A stretch of 6,084 nucleotides of DNA from CAZECE01 sp964510525 (GTDB lineage: Bacteria; Pseudomonadota; Gammaproteobacteria; Pseudomonadales; JANQJO01), in contig CAZECE010000151.1 of NCBI GenBank assembly GCA_964510525.1, forward strand, positions 1 to 6,084. Direction: 5' to 3'. Below the pieces are notes generated by a model that had not been told where the DNA came from, made no database searches, and saw only the letters and a list, made by a program, of their open reading frames with translations. Made by a program: the position numbers and the translations under genes. How positions within the stretch are numbered: the first letter of the stretch is position 1; each line of letters starts with the position of its first letter. Positions 1 through 6,084 of the stretch are shown here, in pieces.

Positions 1-9
1 TTAACATGA

Positions 10-504
10 ATGGAAAAACACGAAGAATTGTTTGTCGCAATTCGAAAAATCATTCGTATCATTGATATTCGATCAAAAAAATTATCAAAAGAAGCTGGTA
101 TTACAGGCCCTCAGCTGTTAGTGCTTCAAGAGCTGGCAAGATTAAAAGGGGTCACAGCTAAAGAAGTGTCAACGGCCATTAATTTAAGTCAGGCAACAGT
201 CACTAACATCATTGATCGGCTGGAAGATAAAGGATTTATTCTAAGATCTCGGAGCACTGTAGACCGAAGAAGAGTATCACTATTTTTAACAGAGACCGGT
301 AAAGAGGCTTTGATCAAAGCACCGCAGCCAACAGAAGATAAATTTATTGGAAATTTTTCGGCGCTAGAAATGTGGGAACAAAGCTTATTAGTTTCTTCTT
401 TACAGAGAGTGGCAAGCTTAATGGAAGCTGATCATATTGATGCTGCCCCTGTGCTCAATCTTGGTAGCATTCAGCCGTCTGCTGAATCAAAAACTGAAAT
501 TTAG
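10..504 (+). CDS. MarR-family winged-helix transcriptional regulator
   Basis: The 164-residue product is a typical MarR-family dimeric DNA-binding regulator. An N-terminal helix (about 4-28) is followed by the winged helix-turn-helix: helices around 33-58, a recognition helix around 60-74 (SQATVTNIIDRLEDKG) and a beta wing around 76-94 carrying the family's D-R-R-R signature (85-88). C-terminal helices around 97-138 should form the dimer interface, followed by a polar tail to 164. The protein contains no cysteine, so thiol-redox sensing of the OhrR/MgrA kind is unlikely and a small-molecule ligand is more plausible. The start is ATG at 10; an in-frame TGA at 7-9 excludes any upstream extension, but the ribosome-binding site lies outside the window. 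The gene sits 51 bp before putP in the same direction, so control of putPA is a reasonable inference, not shown. The MarR assignment is strong; ligand and target are unknown. Confidence 0.93.
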   Translation: MEKHEELFVAIRKIIRIIDIRSKKLSKEAGITGPQLLVLQELARLKGVTAKEVSTAINLSQATVTNIIDRLEDKGFILRSRSTVDRRRVSLFLTETGKEALIKAPQPTEDKFIGNFSALEMWEQSLLVSSLQRVASLMEADHIDAAPVLNLGSIQPSAESKTEI

Positions 505-530
505 TTTCGTTCGATGGAGAGTTGCACGTA

Positions 531-546
531 CTAATATTCGAATTAG
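531..546. repeat. Short inverted repeat, candidate operator upstream of putP
   Basis: CTAAT (531-535) and ATTAG (542-546) are perfect inverted arms around a 6-nt spacer, and the centre contains the palindrome ATTCGAAT (536-543). The right arm overlaps the first two bases of the putP Shine-Dalgarno. Size and position suit a MarR-type operator, and a bound protein would sit at the 5' end of the putPA message region. The arms are short and AT-rich, so chance occurrence is quite possible. Confidence 0.35.
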
Positions 547-550
547 GAGG
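545..550 (+). promoter_or_regulatory. Shine-Dalgarno of putP
   Basis: A perfect AGGAGG lies 5 nt before the GTG at 556. It fixes the putP start, because the first in-frame ATG (601) would remove most of the first membrane helix and has no comparable site. An in-frame TAG at 544-546 rules out a longer protein. Confidence 0.9.
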
Positions 551-555
551 GCTGT

Positions 556-2070
556 GTGCATTTCGTAACCCTTATATCCTTATCCTGTTATTTTTTACTA
601 ATGTTAGGTATTGGTGTTTATGCCTATAAAAAATCCACTAGTGACATGGGTGGGTATGTATTGGGCGGTCGCAATGTCAGTGCTAAGGTGACGGCTTTAT
701 CGGCAGGTGCCTCGGATATGAGTGGCTGGATGTTGATGGGGTTGCCAGGGGCAATGTTTGTTTCTGGTTATGATACCGTGCTGGTTGCTTTTGGGTTGTT
801 AGTTGGCGCTATTTTGAATTATCAGTTCATTGCGCCTAGGTTAAGAGTGTTTACGGAAAAAGCGGATGATGCTCTGACATTACCTGATTTTTTTGGTAAG
901 CGATTTTTTCCACGTTCTAATGCGCTCAGAATTCTGACAGCTTTGGTTACGATTGTGTTTTTCACGGTTTATACGGCATCCGGCTTGGTTGCCGGAGGGA
1001 AATTATTCGAATCCGCGTTTGGGTTAGATTATAAGTTAGGCCTTTTTTTAACAGCGGCTACCGTTGTTTTGTACACTGTTTTAGGTGGCTTTTTGGCTGT
1101 CAGTATGACGGACTTTGTGCAAGGTTGTATTATGTTCGTTGCTTTGTTGTTAGTGCCTATCGTGGCGATGCAAAGTGTTGGTAGTATTGATGAGCTTGTC
1201 GTTCACACAGTACCTTCAATTGGTGTTCCTGCAGATCTTTTCACGTCTCTTACTGTTTTTGGGGTGTTATCCAGCTTGTCATGGGGGCTTGGGTATTTTG
1301 GTCAGCCGCATATCATTGTGCGGTTTATGGCGATCGCATCCATTAAGGAGGTTCCTGCAGCAAAGCGTATTGGCATATCGTGGATGACCGTTACGCTGAT
1401 TGGTGCGCTGGGTACCGGGCTGACTGGGCTTGCATACACGCAAAAGCTTGGCATTCCAATTGATGACCCTGAAACAATATTTATTTATTTTTCTCAAATT
1501 CTTTTTCATCCGGCGATAAGTGGGTTTTTGCTTGCCGCGATATTAGCTGCGATCATGAGTACAATCTCTTCTCAGTTATTGGTTTCCTCTAGTTCTTTAA
1601 CTGAAGATATTTATCGGCTCTGTGTGAAAAAGACCATTGATGAAAAGCGTCTTGTTACCATTGGTAGGGTTTTCACGATCATCGTTGCTGCAGTGGCTTG
1701 CGCTATTGCTTTAGGAAAAAATCAAAGTGTTTTGGCATTGGTTGCTCATGCTTGGGCAGGATTTGGTGCTTCATTTGGCCCTTTGGTTTTGTTCAGCTTG
1801 TATTGGAAACACCTGACTCCAATTGCATCGGTGTGTGGGGTAATAGCTGGAGCCTTGACCGTCATAATGTGGGCCTACTTTCCGATAGGCAACAATGGCG
1901 TAACTCTGAGTACTTATTTGTATGAAATGGTACCTGGAGTAGTGGTGAGTAGCCTTGTTATTGTGCTTGTAGGTTTGTTGAACCAAAAAAAATCAGACAA
2001 TAATCTAAATCAGCAGAATTTTTCAGCGTTGCTTACGCATCATCAAAATAAATTGAAAGAGTTGTCATGA
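556..2070 (+). CDS. putP: Sodium/proline symporter PutP
   Basis: The product is a 504-residue inner-membrane Na+/L-proline symporter of the solute:sodium symporter family (E. coli PutP is 502 residues). The hydrophobicity pattern fits 13 membrane helices, the first around 5-24 and the last around 455-475, with a hydrophilic tail. Helix 2 carries the ASDMSGW motif (52-58), with A52, D54, M55, S56 and G57 matching E. coli A53, D55, M56, S57 and G58. T185-D186 corresponds to the conserved D187. WGLGYFGQP (243-251) holds W243, Y247 and P251, equivalent to W244, Y248 and P252, which are implicated in proline binding. Helix 9 has A332, S335 and T336, matching Na+ ligands A337, S340 and T341. The gene starts with GTG behind a perfect AGGAGG and overlaps putA by 4 bp, so uptake and catabolism are probably expressed together. 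It looks intact and functional. Confidence 0.96.
   Translation: MHFVTLISLSCYFLLMLGIGVYAYKKSTSDMGGYVLGGRNVSAKVTALSAGASDMSGWMLMGLPGAMFVSGYDTVLVAFGLLVGAILNYQFIAPRLRVFTEKADDALTLPDFFGKRFFPRSNALRILTALVTIVFFTVYTASGLVAGGKLFESAFGLDYKLGLFLTAATVVLYTVLGGFLAVSMTDFVQGCIMFVALLLVPIVAMQSVGSIDELVVHTVPSIGVPADLFTSLTVFGVLSSLSWGLGYFGQPHIIVRFMAIASIKEVPAAKRIGISWMTVTLIGALGTGLTGLAYTQKLGIPIDDPETIFIYFSQILFHPAISGFLLAAILAAIMSTISSQLLVSSSSLTEDIYRLCVKKTIDEKRLVTIGRVFTIIVAAVACAIALGKNQSVLALVAHAWAGFGASFGPLVLFSLYWKHLTPIASVCGVIAGALTVIMWAYFPIGNNGVTLSTYLYEMVPGVVVSSLVIVLVGLLNQKKSDNNLNQQNFSALLTHHQNKLKELS
2067..2070 (+). other. putP/putA stop-start overlap (ATGA)
   Basis: The putA ATG (2067-2069) overlaps the putP TGA (2068-2070). Only a weak purine stretch (GAAAGAG, 2055-2061) precedes it, so ribosomes finishing putP probably re-initiate on putA. 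This arrangement indicates one putP-putA transcript, unlike the divergent putP/putA of E. coli. Confidence 0.85.
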
Positions 2071-5000
2071 TGTTTGAGTCCAATTCAGTTATAGGTAATC
2101 AAGATTTAAAAAAGTTACTTGAGAATCAAATCCGTCAATTTTATCGACTGGATGAGACACAAGTTGTGGATTATTTTTTACCTTTTGCTGAAGTTGATCC
2201 TCGGGCAAGAAGTCGGGCTTGGGATAAAGCCCGTCAGATGGTGCTAAAGATACGGCGTGATAAAGAAGGTCATGGTGGTGTTGATGCTTTGTTGCATGAA
2301 TACTCGATGTCAACAGAAGAGGGGGTTGTGTTGATGTGCCTTGCGGAGGCGCTGCTTCGAGTTCCCGATAAAAAAACACAAGAAGAATTGATTAAAGATA
2401 AGCTTGCTCAAGGACGGTGGGTTCAACATTTGGGTAATAGCGAATCTCTTTTTGTAAATGCCTCTTCATGGGGGTTGCTGTTGTCAGGGAGCATTGTTCG
2501 CAGTGCTCAGCGGCATCATAAAGACCAAGCAAACTTGTTAAAGCGAACGGTTGCGCGTTTTGGCGAGCCTGTAATTCGTTCAGCTATGAATATTGCGATG
2601 AAAGTCATGGGTAATCAGTTTGTTATGGGTAAAACCATCACGGATGCACTGGCGAGAGCAGAGGCCGAAGAAAAAAAGGGATACGTTTACTCCTATGATA
2701 TGCTGGGCGAAGGGGCTAGAACTTATGAGGCGGCCAAGGGTTATTATAAATCTTATATTCAAGCGATACATGAAATTGGTAAACGAGCCTGTCTCAATGA
2801 AAAAAAAGGTCCGATTTCAAGCCCTGGAATATCTGTGAAAATTTCAGCCATCTATCCCAGGTTCGAATTTTCTCATCAAGAAAAAGTGTACAAAGCAGTC
2901 ATACCTCAGCTTGTTGAGCTTTGCCAATTAGCCAAAAAATACGATATTGGATTGACCATTGATGCAGAAGAGTCAGAGCGACTGGAGTTAACACTCGGTA
3001 TTTTTGAAAAAACTCTTACAGATCATAGATTGGATGGATGGGAAGGCCTAGGTATTGCTGTTCAAGCGTATCAAAAGCGCTCTATTTTTGTGATCGATTG
3101 GTTGAAAGTGCTGGCTGAGCGAGCGGAAAAAAAAATCATGGTGCGTTTGGTCAAAGGCGCCTATTGGGATACGGAAATTAAAGATTCTCAACAGCGTGGG
3201 TTGGAGGAATACCCTGTCTTTACTCGAAAATCTTCAACAGATGTTGCCTATCACGCGTGCGCGAATAAATTGCTGGATTATCGTGAGTGGCTTTATCCTC
3301 AGTTTGCAACGCATAATGCCTATACGGCTTCAGTTATTATAGAGTTATCGGGCCAGGATAAAACGGGCTATGAGTTTCAACGACTCCATGGGATGGGCGC
3401 TGACCTTTATGATCAAATCATTGCACAAGATAAGGTTCAATGTCGCGTATACGCGCCGGTTGGCCAGCACGATGAGTTGTTAGCGTATTTAGTTCGAAGG
3501 CTGTTAGAGAATGGTGCAAATTCTTCTTTTGTTAATGCTATTTTGGATGATGAGAAGGCGGTGGAAGAACTTCTGGAGGATCCCGTAGAAAAGACTCAGC
3601 AGCTGCTAATTAAGAGAAACCACAAAATACCCTTGCCCGTTGACTTGTTTGATGAGAGTCGCAGAAATTCATTGGGAATTGATATTACCCATTCACAGGC
3701 GTTGGATGCGCTCAATTTATCCTTAATGCATTGGAACCAACAGCATATAAAAATCATTCAGAGTGATGTCGAAGGTAGTGAAGTGGGGGTGATGCAAAGG
3801 GTTTTAAATCCGTCGAATCATTCTGAAACCCTAGGCGACATTTGTTTTGATCAAGAGGCTGAGATACTGGAAAAGCTTGCTATTGTATCCAAGGGATTTG
3901 ATAGTTGGGCAACCTTGTCGACTCAGGCTCGAGCTGAACAGATAAGCCAGATTGGAGATGCGTTTGAAAGGCATCGCGATGAATTGATTGCGCTGTGCAT
4001 TAAAGAAGCAGGAAAGACAGTGCAAGACAGCATTGATGAAGTGAGGGAGGCTGTAGATTTTTGTCGATATTATGCTGAACAATCTATAGAAACGACCTCA
4101 GATCATCGTTTGCAACCTCGCGGAGTTGTACTTTGTATCAGTCCTTGGAATTTTCCATTAGCTATTTTTGTGGGTCAAGTTGTTGCTGCGCTTTCAGTTG
4201 GTAATACGGTGTTGGCAAAGCCTGCAGAACAAACTTGCTTCATAGCCAAAAAAGCCATCGAGATTATGCGTCAAGTTGGTTTGTCGGAGCATGTTTTGCA
4301 ATTGGTATGTGGTCAAGGCGCCCAGGTGGGTGAGGTGTTGTTGCCAGATGGGCGTATTTCAGCTGTGATGTTTACCGGATCCACGATTACAGGCAGTGTT
4401 ATTGCCCAATCATTGGCGTTGAGAGGTGGTGAGCAAGTGCCATTGATTGCCGAAACTGGTGGGCTTAATTGCATGCTGGTGGATTCGACCGCTTTACCAG
4501 AGCAGGTCGTTGACGATGTGGTTACGTCAGGTTTTAAAAGTGCAGGCCAGAGGTGTTCTGCGGTAAGGGTGCTGTATTTGCAAGAGGAGATCGCTGATAA
4601 GGTCATTTCGATGCTGGTTGGTGCGATGAAAACCTTGGTTATAGGCGATCCTTCAAATCTTGAAACGGACGTTGGTCCTGTGATTGATCAAGCTGCTCTG
4701 ACTCGACTTCAAGCCCATGCGAGTCATCTTGATCAGCATCCCAATGCAAAACTGCATTATTCGTGTCGAGTACCAGATGAAGTTTCAACACAAGGGTATT
4801 TCTTTGCACCACGTCTTTATGAGTTGAAAGATATTCGTATCTTAAATGAAGAAGTTTTTGGCCCCTGTATTCATGTCATTCGCTTTAATGCCGCTGAGCT
4901 AGAGTCCGTGATTGAAGAAGTAAATGACACGGGGTTTGGTTTAACATTTGGAATACATACTCGTATTGAAGAGCGGTCACAATGGTTAGCACGTTTGATA

Positions 5001-5912
5001 CGAGTGGGGAATGTATACATTAACCGAAATATGGTCGGTGCTGTGGTGGGTGTGCAACCCTTCGGCGGGAGAGGGCTGTCGGGAACAGGCCCAAAAGCTG
5101 GGGGGCCCAACTATCTATCTCGGCTTATGATCGAAAAGGCTACGCCTGTGGAAGCCGAAACAGCTTTGGTAGAGTTAGAAAATACGCATGCTTTTACTGG
5201 GGGTACCTCAATTGAACGAGAGGCTGACAGGTTGATGAGCAATGCCTGTTCTGTAGAAAAGGAGTGGCGTCTCACCGATGTTAATACCCGTACCTCTTTA
5301 GTCAGACAGTTACTGGCTAAAATCGCTACGGTTGATATCGTTGAGGAGATGGCCGATGACTTGAATGCGACTTTGGCAACGGCTCGAGCTCAACTGATCA
5401 GTATTGAAAAGAAATTAAAAAAACCGCTTTTACTACCAGGCCCAACAGGAGAAGTAAATCTACTCTATTATGAACCCAGGGGTATATTAATTTGTTTTGC
5501 GGATAAAAATGTAACCTTTGAATATTGGGCGATGTCTATTGTCAGTGCGTTGGCATTAGGTAATACAGTGATTTCGGTGGTGACAGATTATTTTTACGAT
5601 GAGGCCGTGGCATTTGTTGAAAAATTCTTACAGTTGGGTGTACCACAGAATGTGTTGCAAGTTGGCCGGTTACACCATACAAATAGATTGCTAATGGCAG
5701 ACGCTCTTACGGGAGTCGTCATAGACAGTAAAAGTAAAAGGAGCGTGTATTTTTCTTCACATCTGGCAAAACGCAAAGGCGCGATATTACCTGTCATTAC
5801 CGCTGAATATAATGATAACCTCATCCAACGATTGTTAGTTGAAAAGGTGGTTTCTATCAATACAACGGCTTCAGGTGGCAATCAATATTTGATGAACATT
5901 GATGAAGAGTAA
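2067..5912 (+). CDS. putA: Bifunctional proline dehydrogenase / L-glutamate-gamma-semialdehyde dehydrogenase PutA (type B)
   Basis: The 1281-residue enzyme converts proline to glutamate at the inner membrane face. After an N-terminal helical arm (about 1-135) comes the FAD-binding PRODH barrel (about 200-500), with K258, D299, Y366, Y462, R477, R478 and E481 matching E. coli K329, D370, Y437, Y540, R555, R556 and E559. The ALDH domain (about 590-1030) has N695, K718, FTGST (769-773), general base E796, nucleophile C830 and E929 of EEVFGP. A C-terminal ALDH-like domain without catalytic residues (about 1040-1255) ends in the conserved terminal motif (1259-1277, SINTTASGGN), which in such PutAs supports the tunnel and ALDH activity. 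The E. coli ribbon-helix-helix (residues 1-47 there) is absent, so it is probably not a repressor. ATG at 2067 overlaps the putP stop as ATGA; a second ATG at 2070 is equally possible. The upstream Shine-Dalgarno is weak, suggesting translational coupling. Confidence 0.97.
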   Translation: MMFESNSVIGNQDLKKLLENQIRQFYRLDETQVVDYFLPFAEVDPRARSRAWDKARQMVLKIRRDKEGHGGVDALLHEYSMSTEEGVVLMCLAEALLRVPDKKTQEELIKDKLAQGRWVQHLGNSESLFVNASSWGLLLSGSIVRSAQRHHKDQANLLKRTVARFGEPVIRSAMNIAMKVMGNQFVMGKTITDALARAEAEEKKGYVYSYDMLGEGARTYEAAKGYYKSYIQAIHEIGKRACLNEKKGPISSPGISVKISAIYPRFEFSHQEKVYKAVIPQLVELCQLAKKYDIGLTIDAEESERLELTLGIFEKTLTDHRLDGWEGLGIAVQAYQKRSIFVIDWLKVLAERAEKKIMVRLVKGAYWDTEIKDSQQRGLEEYPVFTRKSSTDVAYHACANKLLDYREWLYPQFATHNAYTASVIIELSGQDKTGYEFQRLHGMGADLYDQIIAQDKVQCRVYAPVGQHDELLAYLVRRLLENGANSSFVNAILDDEKAVEELLEDPVEKTQQLLIKRNHKIPLPVDLFDESRRNSLGIDITHSQALDALNLSLMHWNQQHIKIIQSDVEGSEVGVMQRVLNPSNHSETLGDICFDQEAEILEKLAIVSKGFDSWATLSTQARAEQISQIGDAFERHRDELIALCIKEAGKTVQDSIDEVREAVDFCRYYAEQSIETTSDHRLQPRGVVLCISPWNFPLAIFVGQVVAALSVGNTVLAKPAEQTCFIAKKAIEIMRQVGLSEHVLQLVCGQGAQVGEVLLPDGRISAVMFTGSTITGSVIAQSLALRGGEQVPLIAETGGLNCMLVDSTALPEQVVDDVVTSGFKSAGQRCSAVRVLYLQEEIADKVISMLVGAMKTLVIGDPSNLETDVGPVIDQAALTRLQAHASHLDQHPNAKLHYSCRVPDEVSTQGYFFAPRLYELKDIRILNEEVFGPCIHVIRFNAAELESVIEEVNDTGFGLTFGIHTRIEERSQWLARLIRVGNVYINRNMVGAVVGVQPFGGRGLSGTGPKAGGPNYLSRLMIEKATPVEAETALVELENTHAFTGGTSIEREADRLMSNACSVEKEWRLTDVNTRTSLVRQLLAKIATVDIVEEMADDLNATLATARAQLISIEKKLKKPLLLPGPTGEVNLLYYEPRGILICFADKNVTFEYWAMSIVSALALGNTVISVVTDYFYDEAVAFVEKFLQLGVPQNVLQVGRLHHTNRLLMADALTGVVIDSKSKRSVYFSSHLAKRKGAILPVITAEYNDNLIQRLLVEKVVSINTTASGGNQYLMNIDEE

Positions 5913-5943
5913 ACAGTAACTTTAACTTTAAGATTCTGTAATC
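5913..5943 (+). other. putA-downstream gene spacer with tandem TAACTT repeat
   Basis: This 31-bp AT-rich spacer contains two adjacent copies of TAACTT (5917-5922 and 5923-5928) followed by TAAG. The only pairing seen is a 4-bp ACAG/CTGT dyad (5913-5916 and 5936-5939), too weak for a factor-independent terminator. A weak -10-like TAAGAT (5929-5934) has no properly spaced -35. Read-through from putA into the next gene therefore seems possible. Confidence 0.45.
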
Positions 5944-6084
5944 GTGCATAATGATTTTAATTTTGAAGATGTGAGTCAAATTACCGTGGGTGCTTTTTCA
6001 CTCTCGGTTCCCATTGCATTTTCTGAAGAATCTTGGCAATTAAGCCAGACGCTGCCACTTCCAAACTTAATGCTAATGGTGTTG
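5944..6084 (+). CDS. Probable DUF2391-type integral membrane protein, N-terminal fragment cut by window edge
   Basis: An open frame of 47 codons starts at GTG 5944 and continues past the right edge. The visible part begins with a short polar segment (about 1-12), followed by a hydrophobic stretch with GAFSLSVPIAFSEESWQL at 16-33. The G-A-F, small-P and (S/T)EE-W pattern just before a second hydrophobic stretch (about 38-47) resembles the start of DUF2391/TIGR02587 putative membrane proteins, judged from memory of the family. The function of that family is not established. An in-frame TAA at 5929-5931 limits the start to GTG 5944 or a later codon (GTG at 5971, GTG at 5986), and no good Shine-Dalgarno is visible. 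It begins 31 bp after putA in the same direction without an obvious terminator, so it may belong to the same transcript. A link to proline use is unproven. Confidence 0.55.
   Translation, partial: MHNDFNFEDVSQITVGAFSLSVPIAFSEESWQLSQTLPLPNLMLMVL

Larger units (their letters stand above)
505..555 (+). promoter_or_regulatory. marR-putP intergenic leader (no terminator seen)
   Basis: This 51-bp spacer holds a strong Shine-Dalgarno for putP and a small dyad beside it. I see no GC-rich hairpin followed by a T run, so marR transcription could read into putPA. The only -35-like hexamer noticed (TTGCAC, 522-527) would place a -10 element on top of the ribosome-binding site, so it is not a credible promoter. 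A putP promoter could lie inside the 3' end of marR, but no convincing one was recognised. Confidence 0.5.

Noticed and set aside
6..65. Alternative ATG at position 6 for the first gene
   Set aside because: That frame meets a stop after about 19 codons. The frame starting at 10 gives the full MarR protein.
522..545. TTGCAC as a -35 element for putP
   Set aside because: It matches the consensus at only three of six positions, and the -10 position would fall on the Shine-Dalgarno with no TATAAT-like sequence.
1175..1387. Small + strand open frame within putP
   Set aside because: It is out of frame with a clearly functional transporter gene, with no Shine-Dalgarno and no recognisable product.
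2089..2379. Antisense open frame of 96 codons opposite the start of putA
   Set aside because: It is opposite a well-conserved PutA region and has a composition expected of a shadow frame, with no recognisable domain or ribosome-binding site.
4313..4606. Antisense open frame of 97 codons opposite the ALDH catalytic region
   Set aside because: The sense strand encodes the conserved E796/C830 region of PutA. The reverse frame has no family resemblance, and the same applies to the antisense frames at 4871-5110 and 5594-5881.
5913..5943. Possible factor-independent terminator after putA
   Set aside because: Only a 4-bp ACAG/CTGT pairing is present, with no GC-rich stem and no T run following it.
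1..6084. A previously undescribed defence, mobile or signalling system
   Set aside because: All three complete genes belong to known families forming a standard proline uptake and oxidation pathway, and there are no repeats arrays, transposase genes or unexplained long intergenic regions.

Overview
The window carries a complete, compact proline-utilisation locus on the + strand. A MarR-family regulator (10-504) is followed 51 bp later by putP, a sodium/proline symporter gene (556-2070). putP overlaps by 4 bp with putA (2067-5912), which encodes a bifunctional proline dehydrogenase / glutamate-semialdehyde dehydrogenase. A fourth reading frame opens 31 bp after putA and runs off the right edge (5944-6084). 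It looks like the N-terminus of a DUF2391-type membrane protein.

Pathway: PutP imports proline with Na+. The PRODH domain of PutA oxidises it to P5C using FAD and feeds electrons to the quinone pool. The ALDH domain then oxidises the hydrolysed semialdehyde to glutamate with NAD+. The active-site residues that can be placed by comparison with the E. coli proteins are all present, so both genes appear functional. This PutA lacks the N-terminal ribbon-helix-helix DNA-binding domain that lets E. coli PutA repress its own operon, but it keeps the C-terminal ALDH-like domain and terminal motif (type B architecture). It therefore probably cannot regulate transcription itself. The MarR gene directly upstream, in the same direction, is the obvious candidate regulator, though this is inferred from position only.

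Organism: the moderately AT-rich sequence, the PutP and PutA sequences close to enterobacterial ones, and a MarR of a type I associate with marine gammaproteobacteria suggest a gammaproteobacterium, possibly of Oceanospirillales type. Genus cannot be assigned from the sequence alone.

No mobile elements, tRNA/rRNA genes, CRISPR arrays or convincing factor-independent terminators were seen. There is no gene-free stretch above 300 bp. The locus is mostly ordinary metabolism. The points worth a second look are the MarR/putPA pairing, a small dyad overlapping the putP ribosome-binding site, and the closely spaced downstream membrane-protein gene. I see no evidence of an undescribed system.
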